A stretch of 64,000 bases of DNA from Candidatus Rokuibacteriota bacterium (GCA_003220615.1 QHTB01000131.1:1-64000), one strand, 5' to 3'. Positions 1 through 8,609 are shown, counted from the stretch's first letter. Numbers and translations: made by a program. Notes: generated from the letters alone by a model not told the origin.

Positions 1-156
1 AGCAACGGCAAGAGCGACAAGACCGGGGTCGAGCTGGACGGGCCGAACGGGCCGCCGGCCGCCGTGCCCGAGCCGATGACGCTCCTGCTGGTTGGCCCCG
101 GCATGGCCGGGCTCGTCTGGCTGAGGGCCCGGCGCCGTCGGTCGTCAGGCGTCTAG
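1..156 (+). CDS. C-terminal tail of a PEP-CTERM sorted protein (5' end outside window)
   Basis: The window opens inside an open frame that ends at TAG 154-156. The last ~30 residues have the tripartite PEP-CTERM layout: a V-P-E-P motif, a hydrophobic stretch (LLLVGPGMAGLVW), and an Arg-rich cluster (RARRRR) just before the stop. In this family the tail is recognised by an exosortase, which anchors or releases exported envelope or matrix proteins. The function of the main domain is outside the window. No exosortase gene is visible here. Confidence 0.75.
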   Translation, partial: SNGKSDKTGVELDGPNGPPAAVPEPMTLLLVGPGMAGLVWLRARRRRSSGV

Positions 157-168
157 TCACCGCCGGGG

Positions 169-1206
169 GTGTATTCTCGCGCGGTGATTCGGGAGTCATC
201 GGTCGCCGCGCTGCTGTGGCTCGCGCTGTGTGCGGTCTACGTCGGGCTCGGGGTGTTCGGGGTGGGGAGCGGCCTGTGGGGCGTGGCGCCCTACATCGCG
301 GCGTTGACGATCGCTCGCGCGACCGAGCCGAGGCCCGGACTGCGCCGTGGATTGCGCACGGCCGCGGTTGCCGGAGCGACGGGTGCCATTGTCGTCGGCG
401 TTGCCGTCGGGATCGGTCGGGAGCACGTGCTGGGCGCTGGCTCAGGGGATACGGCGCGGCTCGTAACGGTCGCGGCCTTCAGCCTGGCCGCCGCCGGGAT
501 CCTGACGCTGGCGTGCGCCGTTCGTCCGGTGCGGCAGCGGCTCTTCCCGAGGGTCGGACTCGATCCGGCGTCGGCGGTCCACGCCACGGCGGCCGTGCTC
601 TATGCGACGACGCTCGTCGTGATGGCGGGCTCGTTCGTGCTGCTCTACGACGACCCCGGCGAGACGATCCCGATCTACCTGAGCGATCCAGTGGTCTCGC
701 TGCTGACCGACGTGCCGCTCGCCCTCGCCGGTGTCGGCTGGCTGATGACCCGCAACTTCTCGATGGCGCTCGGTCGTCTCGGCTTCGAGCCGATCACGCG
801 GCGTCAGGTGGCGTGGGCGGGAGTCGTCGCGGCCGCCTTCGTGGTCGCGGCGGGATTGCTCGACCATGTCGAAGCGTGGCTGCTTCCCGAGATCTACGAA
901 CGCGAGGGCCGCTTCTCGCTCAAGTTCGCGAACGTCTCGCCGTGGCTCGGCGCGCCTCTGGTGGCGGTGGCCGCCGGCGTCGGGGAGGAAGCGGTCTTTC
1001 GAGGCGCCATGCAGCCGCGCTTCGGTGTGCCGCTCACCGCGCTGCTCTTCGCGGCCGTCCACGTCCAGTACGAGATCCCGGGCATCATCCTCATTTTCCT
1101 CATCGGCGTCGTGCTCGGAGTGCTCCGCGATCGCACCTCGACGACGTTCACGGCGCTGGCGCACATGCTGTACGACATCGCGGCGTTCCTGATCCCCGAC
1201 GCCTGA
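169..1206 (+). CDS. CPBP family intramembrane glutamic protease
   Basis: This 345-residue, strongly hydrophobic protein has about eight predicted membrane segments. The C-terminal CPBP (ABI/Rce1) signature is present: EEAVFRG near residue 273, an F-x-x-x-H element (FAAVH) and a final H-x-x-x-D (HMLYD). These correspond to the Glu/Arg and His residues that form the active site in this family. CPBP proteins cleave membrane-embedded substrates such as prenylated proteins, peptides or regulators. The substrate here cannot be told. The start is GTG 169; GTG 184 in the same frame is an alternative. Confidence 0.85.
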   Translation: MYSRAVIRESSVAALLWLALCAVYVGLGVFGVGSGLWGVAPYIAALTIARATEPRPGLRRGLRTAAVAGATGAIVVGVAVGIGREHVLGAGSGDTARLVTVAAFSLAAAGILTLACAVRPVRQRLFPRVGLDPASAVHATAAVLYATTLVVMAGSFVLLYDDPGETIPIYLSDPVVSLLTDVPLALAGVGWLMTRNFSMALGRLGFEPITRRQVAWAGVVAAAFVVAAGLLDHVEAWLLPEIYEREGRFSLKFANVSPWLGAPLVAVAAGVGEEAVFRGAMQPRFGVPLTALLFAAVHVQYEIPGIILIFLIGVVLGVLRDRTSTTFTALAHMLYDIAAFLIPDA

Positions 1207-1290
1207 AGCGCGTGATTCGGCAGGACGAGTCGATGAGGGCGTCGGCGGCAGATGCTGTACGATATCGCCACGTTGCTGCCCGGCCTCTGA
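1207..1290 (+). pseudogene. Collapsed remnant of a second CPBP gene
   Basis: Right after the CPBP gene, 1252-1290 encodes MLYDIATLLPGL and a stop. This resembles the end of the neighbour (MLYDIAAFLIPDA and stop), with clear nucleotide similarity between 1159-1206 and 1245-1290. The preceding GCGCGTGATTCGG (1208-1220) resembles the start of the CPBP frame near 178-190. This looks like a tandem copy that lost its middle. The match is short, so chance or unrelated origin is possible. Confidence 0.4.
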
Positions 1291-1320
1291 CACTTTTCGC
1301 GAGGCCGTGAGGAGGATCGA

Positions 1321-2889
1321 GTGGATCTCGTGAGCCCGACCGGAACCGCCGCCGTTGCCGTCAAGCGCCTGGCCGCGCGGCGCGCGAGCCTGACCGGCTG
1401 CCGCATCGCCGTTCTCGACAACTCCAAGCCGAACGCCGGCGCGCTGCTCGGCCGCGTGGCCGAGCTGCTGGTCGAGCGCGCGGACGCCGCATCGGTCCGG
1501 ATCTGGCGCAAGCCGGGCGCCTCGCACCCGGCCGCGAACCACGAGGAGATCGCGGCGACCGCGGACGTGCTCCTCACAGGATCAGCCGACTGAGGCTCCT
1601 GCACGTCGTGGAGTGTCCACGACGCAGCGGAGCTGGAAGGGCGGGGGATTCCCGCCGTCGTCCTCGGGACGGATGCGTTCATCTCCCTCGGCCGCACGGC
1701 GTCGGCCGCGCTCGGCCTGCCCCATCTGCCCGTCGTCACGGTCTCGCATCCGATCGGCGGCGTCGCCGCCGACGACGTGCGCAAGCGCGCCGAGGGGATC
1801 GTGGATGCCGTGGTGAAGGCGCTGACGCGCGACCCGGCACCGGTGACCGCGACACCGGCGGCCGAGACCGTTTCCGGGCCCGACGATCTCGACGCCTTCC
1901 AGGAGTTCGTGATGACCCAGGGCTGGGGTGATGGCCTGCCCGTGCTGCCCGCCACCCGGCCGCGGGTTGCCCGTATCCTCGGTCGTCGTCGAGCCGACGA
2001 GGTCGTCGCGACGCTCGCGCCACGACAAGGCATCGCGACGCTCGAAACGATCGCCGCCAACGCCGCGCTCGCCGGCGCCGGGCCGGAGCATCTCCCCGTG
2101 ATCGTCGCGGCCCTCCGCGCGCTGGCCGAGCCGCGCTTCAACCTCTTCGCGATCCAGACGACGACCCATCCGTGCACGCCGCTCGTGATCGTCAATGGCC
2201 CCATCGCCCGGCGCCTCGGCATCAGCGGCGGACCCAACGCCCTCGGCAACGGCTCCCGGAGCAACGCCGTCATCGGCCGGGCCGTTCGCCTGGTGCTGCA
2301 GAACGTCGGTGGCGCAAAGCCGGGAAGCACCGACCGCGCCACGCAGGGTCACCCGGGAAAGTTCTCGTACTGCGTGGCGGAGAACGAGGAGGCCTCGCCG
2401 TGGGAGCCGCTCTCGGCCGAGCGTGGCTTCGGGCGGGACGAGAGCACGGTGACCGTGTGCGGATCGGAGGGCCCGCACAACGTGAACGATCACGGATCGA
2501 GCGCACCGGAGGCGCTCCTCCGCGCGCTGGTCGGGACGGCGGCCACCACCGGCAGCAACAATATCTATCTCGGCGGCGAGCCGCTGGTGATCCTCGGCCC
2601 CGAGCACGCCCAGACCATCGCCGCCGCGGGATGGTCCAAGAGCGACTTCAAGCGCGCGTTCTGGGAGGGCGCCCGCGTGCCCCTCGCCGCCTTCAGCGCC
2701 GAAAACGTCGAGCGCTTCGCCGTCATCGACCCGGCGCGCTTCAGGGACAAGCCGCCCAATACGTGGATCCACGTCGCGAAGACACCCGACGACGTGATGG
2801 TCGTCGTAGCGGGCGGTCCGGGGAAGCATTCCGCGATCGTGCCGACGTTCGGCGACACACGGTCGGTGACCGTACCGATCGCCGAGTAA
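1321..2889 (+). CDS. UGSC-family selenoprotein fused to large partner domain (UGA read as Sec)
   Basis: The frame opens at GTG 1321 behind GGAGG (1311-1315). It meets TGA at 1591-1593 and continues open in the same frame to TAA 2889. Reading TGA as Sec gives a 522-residue protein with ...TGSAD-U-GSC-TSW..., the U-G-S-C motif that names the family. The N-terminal ~180 residues are the UGSC domain. Residues ~185-522 match the next gene in order: GW.DGLPV, NGPIA, RSN..IGRA, GHPGK.SY..AENE, ERGF, STVTV. A SECIS-like hairpin follows the TGA. The reaction is unknown to me; a redox or thiol/selenol role is inferred only from the U..C pair. Confidence 0.85.
1594..1634 (+). promoter_or_regulatory. SECIS-like hairpin after UGA 1591
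   Basis: CGTCGTGG (1604-1611) pairs perfectly with CCACGACG (1617-1624) around the loop AGTGT. An outer helix GCTCC (1595-1599)/GGAGC (1629-1633) encloses it. The stem starts 10 nt after the TGA, which puts the loop where bacterial SECIS elements sit for SelB binding. The same spacing and loop recur in the second UGSC gene. Confidence 0.7.
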
Positions 2890-2929
2890 TCGATTCTGTG
2901 CTAGCGTGACCGCGCCGAAGGAGGTCGCC

Positions 2930-3970
2930 ATGCCGACCACGCTCACCTCGAAGCGCCACGCCGTCGAAGGCTCGCTCGACGACGCCATCGAGTTCTGCTT
3001 CCAGCAAGGCTGGACGGACGGTCTCCCCGTCGTCCCGCCCACTGCGCCGAAGGTGGCCAGGATGCTCGAGGCCGCCCGGCTCGATCCCAAGCAGCAGATC
3101 GCCTTCGTCGAGCACCGCGCGGTGTCGATCACCGCCGAGAAGGTCGCCATCAACGCCGTGATGGCGGGCTGCAAGCCGGAATACATGCCGGTGGTCGTCG
3201 CGGCGGTCGAGGGGATCGCCGACCCGAAGTGGAGCTATCACGGCCCGGGCACGTCGACCGGGGGTGCCGGCGTGCTGATGATCGTCAACGGCCCCATTGC
3301 CAGCGCGCTCGACGTCAACGCGGGCGACAACCTGTTCGGCCCCGGCTGGCGGTCCAATCTCACCATCGGGCGGGCTCTGCGTCTCGTCATGCGTAACGTC
3401 TGCGGCTCACGCCCGGGCACGCTCGACCGCGGCACGCTCGGCCATCCCGGCAAGCTCTCCTACGTCATCGCCGAGAACGAGGCGGAGAGCCCGTGGACGC
3501 CGCTGCACGTCGAGCGCGGCTTCCGGCCCGAGCAGAGCACGGTGACGGTCATGGCGGCCGAGGCGCCTCATCAGTTCTACAACCAGCTCTCGAACACCGC
3601 GGAAGGTGTGCTGACCACGCTGGCCGACAACATGCGCGTGTCCGGCAACGTGATGGGCCAGCCCCAGTACGTGATCGTCCTGGCCGGCGAGCACATGCGC
3701 ACGGTTGCCGCCAGCGGCTGGGGCAAGAAGGAGATCCGCGACTTCGTGTGGAAGCACACGCAGAATTCGCTCGCCCATCTCAAGCGCACCCAGCGCATGT
3801 CCGGCGCGATCCAGGACGGCGACGAGACGAAGCTCCGCCCGCTCGTGGAGTCGCCGGATGATATTCTGGTCGTGCCCGCCGGCGGTCGCGCCGGCGCGTT
3901 TTCCTGTTACATCCCCGGCTGGGGTAGCCGGCGTTCGTCGCAAGCCGTGACCAAGGAGGTCAAACGATGA
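2930..3970 (+). CDS. Stand-alone homologue of the UGSC-fusion C-terminal domain
   Basis: This 346-residue protein is colinear with the C-terminal ~340 residues of the preceding selenoprotein. Shared blocks are GW-DGLPV-P-T-P-VAR, NGPIA, G-RSN-IGRA-RLV-N, GHPGK-SY-AENE-SPW, ERGF and AGG near the end. It has no UGSC domain and no signal peptide. ATG 2930 is chosen because AAGGAGG (2918-2924) lies 5 nt upstream; GTG 2906 is a weaker alternative. The stop overlaps the next ATG (ATGA, 3967-3970), so it is translationally coupled to a stand-alone UGSC gene. It is probably the large subunit of a two-part UGSC assembly. Activity unknown. Confidence 0.8.
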   Translation: MPTTLTSKRHAVEGSLDDAIEFCFQQGWTDGLPVVPPTAPKVARMLEAARLDPKQQIAFVEHRAVSITAEKVAINAVMAGCKPEYMPVVVAAVEGIADPKWSYHGPGTSTGGAGVLMIVNGPIASALDVNAGDNLFGPGWRSNLTIGRALRLVMRNVCGSRPGTLDRGTLGHPGKLSYVIAENEAESPWTPLHVERGFRPEQSTVTVMAAEAPHQFYNQLSNTAEGVLTTLADNMRVSGNVMGQPQYVIVLAGEHMRTVAASGWGKKEIRDFVWKHTQNSLAHLKRTQRMSGAIQDGDETKLRPLVESPDDILVVPAGGRAGAFSCYIPGWGSRRSSQAVTKEVKR

Positions 3971-4497
3971 TCGAGCTCCTCGATCCCACGCTCGAAGCGG
4001 CCACACAGCCGATCGCTTACGCGGCGCGTCCGTCGCGCCTCGAGGGCAAACGGGTGGCGCTGATCGAGAACACGAAGTTCAACTCCGACAAGCTGCTCCT
4101 GAAGATCGGCGACATCCTCGTCAAGGAGTACGGCGCGGCGTCGGCCCGGATGTTCCGGAAGCACAACGCCAGCGTGCCCGCGCACGCCGAGATCATCGAG
4201 GAGATCCAGAAGACCTGCGACGTCGTCGTCGCAGGCGTCGGAGACTGAGGGTCCTGCTCGTCGGGCAGTGTGCTCGACGGAATCCTCCTGGAGAAGGCGG
4301 GCGTCCCCTCGGCCTCGATCGTGACCGACGTGTTCGAGATCACCGGCCGGGCCATGGCCGAGCAGTGGGGTGTGCCGTACTACAAGTTCCTGGCCATGCC
4401 GCACCCCATCGCGAATCTCACCGAGGCGCAGCTCGACCAGCGCGCGCGTGGGATCGCGGCGGACGTGGCGAAGCTCCTGCTACAGGGACAGGCATAG
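3967..4497 (+). CDS. Stand-alone UGSC-family selenoprotein (UGA read as Sec)
   Basis: ATG 3967 follows AAGGAGG (3954-3960) and overlaps the upstream stop. The frame reaches TGA 4246-4248 in the context VAGVGD-U-GSC-SSG and stays open in the same frame to TAG 4497, giving 176 residues with Sec at ~94. It matches the N-terminal domain of the fused gene at 1321: a G-K/C-R-V/I-A conserved strand with N, the UGSC motif, and a late PHPI..L segment. Terminating at TGA would leave a truncated protein without the conserved second half. Catalytic role unknown. Confidence 0.85.
4249..4289 (+). promoter_or_regulatory. SECIS-like hairpin after UGA 4246
   Basis: CGTCGGGC (4259-4266) pairs with GCTCGACG (4272-4279), with one G-U pair, around the loop AGTGT (4267-4271). 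The stem begins 10 nt after the TGA, exactly as in the gene at 1321. The inner stem pairs differ but stay complementary, so pairing is kept despite sequence change. Confidence 0.7.
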
Positions 4498-5486
4498 CGT
4501 ACCGAGCCGCGTGGTGGTGCCGGAACCGGCACCTGCAGACGATCTGGGGCGCGCTCTTCCGCCGCCGGCGATTGCCGCTGCGGCGGGAGCGCGTGGCCAC
4601 CGACGACGGCGACTTCGTGGACCTGGACTGGTCGGAGCCCGCTCCGACCAGTCCGCGCGATCAGACGATCAACCCACTTCTGCTCATCCTGCATGGGCTC
4701 GAGGGCGACGTTCGCTCTCACTACGTCGGGGGCATGCTGCGAGAGGCGGCGGCGCGTGGATGGCGGGCGGTCGTCCTCCACTTCCGCTCGTGCAGCGGCG
4801 AGCTGAACCGGCTGCCCCGCTTCTACCATTCCGGTGACACCGGTGATCTCGAGCTCGTCGTTCGGCGACTGCTCGAGCGCGAGCCGGATGTGCGCCTGGT
4901 GGCTGCCGGCGTCTCGATCGGTGGCAACGTCCTCCTCAAGTGGCTGGGCGAACACGGGAAGGACGCGCCCCGGCAGCTCATCGGTGCCGCGGCGATCTCG
5001 ACGCCCTACGATCTCACCTCGTGCGCCCGCGCCCTCGATCGCGGCTTTGCCCGCATGGTCTACACGGCGAATTTCTTGCGCTCGCTGAAGGCAAAGGTCC
5101 GCGACAAGGCGCGCGTGTATCCCGACTTCGTGGACGTCCAGGCGGTGCTGCGCGCCCGGACCTTCGCCGAGTACGACCGCGCGCTCACCGCGCCGCTCCA
5201 CGGCTTCGCCGACGAGCGAGATTACTGGGCGCGCGCCAGCTCGAAGCCGTATCTCGCCCACGTCCGCCGTCCGACGCTGCTCATCAACGCGCTCGACGAT
5301 CCGTTCGTGCCCGCCGGCTCGCTGCCTGATCCAAAGACGCTGCCGCCGGAGATCGAGGTCGAGTTCGTCGCGGACGGAGGCCACGTCGGCTTCCTCGATG
5401 GACCGCCGTGGGCCCTGCGATCGTGGGCGGAGCGTCGTGCCGTCGCGTGGCTGGCCGACGTGCTGGAGCGCGAGGAGCACCGGTAG
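4494..5486 (+). CDS. YheT-type alpha/beta hydrolase
   Basis: This soluble hydrolase of about 330 residues has the YheT (hydrolase 4) hallmarks: N-terminal RNRHLQTIW, oxyanion segment LLILHGLEG, nucleophile elbow GVSIGGN, acid DDPFVP and His in DGGHVGF. The family includes esterases of poorly defined substrate. Homology starts almost exactly at ATA 4494, which overlaps the UGSC stop as ATAG. The only ordinary in-frame start is GTG 4365, which would add ~43 Arg/Ala-rich residues lying over the selenoprotein's coding region. Either a rare ATA start or an overlapping GTG start must be used. Confidence 0.8.
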   Translation: MAYRAAWWCRNRHLQTIWGALFRRRRLPLRRERVATDDGDFVDLDWSEPAPTSPRDQTINPLLLILHGLEGDVRSHYVGGMLREAAARGWRAVVLHFRSCSGELNRLPRFYHSGDTGDLELVVRRLLEREPDVRLVAAGVSIGGNVLLKWLGEHGKDAPRQLIGAAAISTPYDLTSCARALDRGFARMVYTANFLRSLKAKVRDKARVYPDFVDVQAVLRARTFAEYDRALTAPLHGFADERDYWARASSKPYLAHVRRPTLLINALDDPFVPAGSLPDPKTLPPEIEVEFVADGGHVGFLDGPPWALRSWAERRAVAWLADVLEREEHR

Positions 5487-5495
5487 GATGGCGCG

Positions 5496-6803
5496 GTGAG
5501 GCACGACGTTCACGGCCTCGACGTGACCACCGGATCGCGGGCGGCGCTCGACGCGTACGACGCCGCCACCGTGGGCCTCCTCGGCTGGGACGCCTCGGCC
5601 CTCGATCAGTTCCGCGCGGCCGCGACGCACGACCCGCAGCTCGCCGTGGCCCACGCCGGTGCCGGCGTGTGCCTGTTTCTCGAGGAGCGCTTCGACGAGG
5701 CCCGCGCGGCGATCGAATCGGCGCGCACGACGGTGGCCGGCCAGAGCGAGCGCGAGCGCAGTCACGTCGAGGCGATGGCGCGGCTGGTCACGGGCCGCCC
5801 GCCCGAGGCCGAGGCGGCCATGCAGGCGCATCTTTCAACCTGGCCGCGCGACCTCCTCGTCGCCCAGCGACTCTACTTCCTGTGGTTCTGGCAGGGCCGG
5901 TTTCGCGAGATGCTCGACATGACGGCGGCGATCGTGCGCTACTCGCCCGGCAACTCGTTCGTGCTCGGATTGCACGCCTTCGCTCTCGAGGAGATGGGGC
6001 GCTGCGACGAGGCGGTGAGGGTGGCCACGGCCGCGCTCATGCGCAACTCGGGCGACGCGTGGGCCGTGCACGCCCTCGCCCACGCGCTCTACGAGATGGC
6101 CGGCTTCGACACCGGCATCACGCGGCTGCCCGGTTGCATCCATCCGTGCCGTCACGTGAACTGGTTCCGCGATCACCTCGTGTGGCATCTGGCCCTCCTG
6201 CACTACGCGCGCGGCGACTACGGGCGAGCCTCGACGATCGCGCGCGGGGCGTTCGAGCGTCGCCCGTCGGCCATCGCCGGCGAGCTCCACGACTCGATCT
6301 CGATGCTGTGGCGGCTGATGCTGGTCGGCCGGGACGTGCGCACGCGGTGGCTACCGTTCGCCGAGATCGCCCGTGGGAGGCTCAACCGTCAGGGGCTGCT
6401 CTTCCATGCCGCGCATCTCGGCATGGCGCTGGCCGCCGCCGGCGACTGGGCGACGGCCACGCGGCAGCTCGAGATGCTGCGCGAACGGGCGCCCAAGGAC
6501 AAGAGCGGACTGCTGGGCGACGTCGCCGTGCCGTTGATCGAGGGCATGCAGGCGTTCGCCGGCGGCGACTATCGGACGACGATCGCCCGGATCGAGCCGC
6601 TCCGAGCGCGGATCGTCGAGATCGGCGGGAGCCGCGCTCAGCGCGACGTCTTCCACGACACCCTCCTCGAGGCGTGCTTCCGTGCCGGCGACGCCGAGCG
6701 CGCGGAGCGCCTGCTCGCCGAGCGCGTGAAGCGCCGGCCCGACCACTACTGGGCGTCTCGACAGATCGGGTCGACGTCTGGACAGGTCGCCCCGTCGTCG
6801 TAG
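5496..6803 (+). CDS. TPR protein of the TTC38 type
   Basis: This 435-residue protein has helical repeats throughout. WAVHALAHALYEM and HLVWHLALLHYARGDY match the conserved core of the tetratricopeptide protein 38 family. No signal peptide or membrane segment is seen, so it is probably cytoplasmic. The family has no established biochemical role; protein binding is the usual inference for TPRs. GTG 5496 begins 9 nt after the hydrolase stop, so the two may be cotranscribed. Confidence 0.8.
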   Translation: MRHDVHGLDVTTGSRAALDAYDAATVGLLGWDASALDQFRAAATHDPQLAVAHAGAGVCLFLEERFDEARAAIESARTTVAGQSERERSHVEAMARLVTGRPPEAEAAMQAHLSTWPRDLLVAQRLYFLWFWQGRFREMLDMTAAIVRYSPGNSFVLGLHAFALEEMGRCDEAVRVATAALMRNSGDAWAVHALAHALYEMAGFDTGITRLPGCIHPCRHVNWFRDHLVWHLALLHYARGDYGRASTIARGAFERRPSAIAGELHDSISMLWRLMLVGRDVRTRWLPFAEIARGRLNRQGLLFHAAHLGMALAAAGDWATATRQLEMLRERAPKDKSGLLGDVAVPLIEGMQAFAGGDYRTTIARIEPLRARIVEIGGSRAQRDVFHDTLLEACFRAGDAERAERLLAERVKRRPDHYWASRQIGSTSGQVAPSS

Positions 6804-6856
6804 GCGCGAAGTAGCGGCATCGTCTTTGCTGTGCTTTCGGGCAAGGAGGTCGACCC

Positions 6857-7258
6857 ATGCCCGAGAAAGAGACCATCGAGCGCGTCCGTCGTGACCGGCG
6901 TCAGGGCAAAGCCCCCAGCACTCAGGCCGGCGAGTTCGTCCGCGAAGAGATCGAGCACGTGCGAGAGGGTAAGCACGGAGCCCGCTCGACGAAGCAAGCG
7001 ATCGCCATCGGGCTGTCCAAGGCGCGCCGAGCCGGCGTGAAGCTGCCGCCGCCCAAGCCTGGCCGCACGTCCGCCGAGACGCGCGAGCGCGCGGTCCGCG
7101 ATGTCGCACGCGGACGCGCCGGCAGCCGGCGCAAGCCCGCTCAGAAGCGCTCGCGGGCGACACTGCGCGCGCTCAAGCGTGAGGGCCGCGCGGCGGTATC
7201 ACGCAAGGCACTCGCCCGCCAGGCCCGCACGGCGGCACGACGACGCCGCGCGGCCTGA
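6857..7258 (+). CDS. Small Lys/Arg-rich protein, DUF6496-like
   Basis: 133 residues behind a strong AAGGAGG site (~6844-6850). The N-terminal half has the pattern PSTQAGEFVREEIEHVREGK and AIAIGLSKARRAGVKLPPP, which I recall from DUF6496-type proteins. The C-terminal half is almost all Arg, Ala and Lys and should be disordered and strongly basic, as in histone-like or nucleic-acid-binding tails. DNA or RNA binding is inference from composition only. It ends 12 nt before the convergent amidase. Confidence 0.6.
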   Translation: MPEKETIERVRRDRRQGKAPSTQAGEFVREEIEHVREGKHGARSTKQAIAIGLSKARRAGVKLPPPKPGRTSAETRERAVRDVARGRAGSRRKPAQKRSRATLRALKREGRAAVSRKALARQARTAARRRRAA

Positions 7259-7270
7259 TCCGCGAACGCG

Positions 7271-8503
7271 CTACGCAACGACCGGTGGTCGCCGGTCCGC
7301 CCACGGTGCGGCGGACTCGAAGGCGGCCGCCGCGCGGAGCACCGTCGCCTCGTCGCGCCAGCGGCCGGCGAGCTGGAGCCCCACCGGGAGTCCGTCGCGC
7401 GTGAAGCCGCATGGGATCGAGATCGCCGGGAGGCCGACCACGGTGAAGGCGTAGGTGAGCATCACCCACGAGATGTAGTTCGCCACCGGCTGGCCGTTGA
7501 TCTTCGTCGGGTACCACGCCTCGACCGGGAAGGGTGGAACGGCGGTTGTCGGCGTCGCGATGACGTCGTGACGTCCGAAGAACTCCCGGAAACGGGACGA
7601 CAGCACCGAACGCTGGCGTTCGCAGCGCCCGATGTTGGCGGCCGTGAGCTCGAGGCCGTAGTCGATGTTGCGGACGAGGTGCTCCTGCATCACGTCACGC
7701 CACTTCGCCAGCTTCTCCTCGTGGAGGCCGACCATGCGGGCTCCCCGACTGATCAGGACCACGTCGTTCACGCCGTCGAGGTCGGGATGCTCATCGCTGA
7801 TGCGCGCGCCGACCTTCCGGAAGACGGCCATCGCGTTGCGGGCGATGCCGAGCACCTCGTCGTCGACCGGCGTGACACCGAGATCGCCACCCCAGGCGAT
7901 GCGCAGCCCGCGGGCCGAGGGGCGCTTCACCGCCGCGGTGAAGGCGCGAGTGTCGACGGCGTACGAGATCGGAGAGCGCGCGTCCGGCCCCGCGATTGCG
8001 GCCAGCATCAACGCGACGTCCTCGACGGTCCGGGCCATCGGGCCCTGGACTCCATACGAGTCCCACGCGAGCGGGTGGGGCCACACGGGGACGAGGCCAG
8101 GCGAGGGGCGAAGGCCGACCACGCCGCAGAAGGACGCGGGGATCCGGAGCGAGCCTCCGAGGTCTGATCCCTGGGCGAGCGGCGCCATGCCGGTAGCGAG
8201 CGCGACGGCGCCGCCTCCCGTCGAGCCCCCGCACGTGAGCGCGAGGTTCCACGGGTTCAGCGTCGGACCGAAGACGGCGTTGCGCGTGTTGCCGCCCGCG
8301 CCGAACTCGGGTGTGTTCGTCTTGCCGATCACGATGGCTCCGGCGGCTCGTAGTCGCTCGACGACCAGCCCGTCCTCGGTCGGCACGTGGTGCTCGTAGA
8401 TCTTCGAGCCCCACGTGGTCCTGATCCCTCGAGTTGGCGTGAGGTCCTTGATGGAGACGGGCACGCCGTGCAGGGGCCCGAGCCGCGCGCTCCGCCGCGT
8501 CAC
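7271..8503 (-). CDS. Amidase-signature enzyme, N-terminally damaged
   Basis: The body is a clear amidase-signature (AS) hydrolase of amide bonds. The Lys is in GVPVSIKDL, the cis-Ser in CGGSTGGG, and the nucleophile Ser in GSDLGGSLR followed by CGVVGLRPS. All three catalytic residues are kept. GTG 8503 is internal to the family fold. The same frame continues upstream as RPKVNAYCTVAAKTALADA, typical AS sequence, but without a start codon in place. About 35 residues that normally separate the MDLCFTPA start from PKVNAYCTV are missing, with a frame change. It is probably a pseudogene; a shortened product from 8503 cannot be excluded. Confidence 0.7.
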   Translation of the reverse strand: MTRRSARLGPLHGVPVSIKDLTPTRGIRTTWGSKIYEHHVPTEDGLVVERLRAAGAIVIGKTNTPEFGAGGNTRNAVFGPTLNPWNLALTCGGSTGGGAVALATGMAPLAQGSDLGGSLRIPASFCGVVGLRPSPGLVPVWPHPLAWDSYGVQGPMARTVEDVALMLAAIAGPDARSPISYAVDTRAFTAAVKRPSARGLRIAWGGDLGVTPVDDEVLGIARNAMAVFRKVGARISDEHPDLDGVNDVVLISRGARMVGLHEEKLAKWRDVMQEHLVRNIDYGLELTAANIGRCERQRSVLSSRFREFFGRHDVIATPTTAVPPFPVEAWYPTKINGQPVANYISWVMLTYAFTVVGLPAISIPCGFTRDGLPVGLQLAGRWRDEATVLRAAAAFESAAPWADRRPPVVA

Positions 8504-8606
8504 CGCGGACGTGGCCTTGCGGGCGTCGGCCAGTGCGGTCTTCGCTGCGACCGTACAGTACGCGTTGACCTTCGGCCGGGGTGAAGCAGAGGTCCATGGC
8601 CGGCAT
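8504..8606 (-). pseudogene. Scrambled 5' end of the amidase gene
   Basis: On the minus strand, ATG 8606 or 8597 starts MDLCFTPA, the usual beginning of this amidase type. The next bases switch to another frame that reads RPKVNAYCTVAA, which joins the amidase body. An internal deletion of roughly 100 bp plus a frameshift explains both pieces. A sequencing or assembly error is the alternative. Confidence 0.6.
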
Positions 8607-8609
8607 ACT

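Noticed and set aside
1777-2889. Separate gene for the large domain starting near 1777
   Set aside because: The frame is continuous with 1321 through a single TGA in a U-G-S-C context. There is no ribosome site near 1777, and the UGSC domain's second half would be lost.
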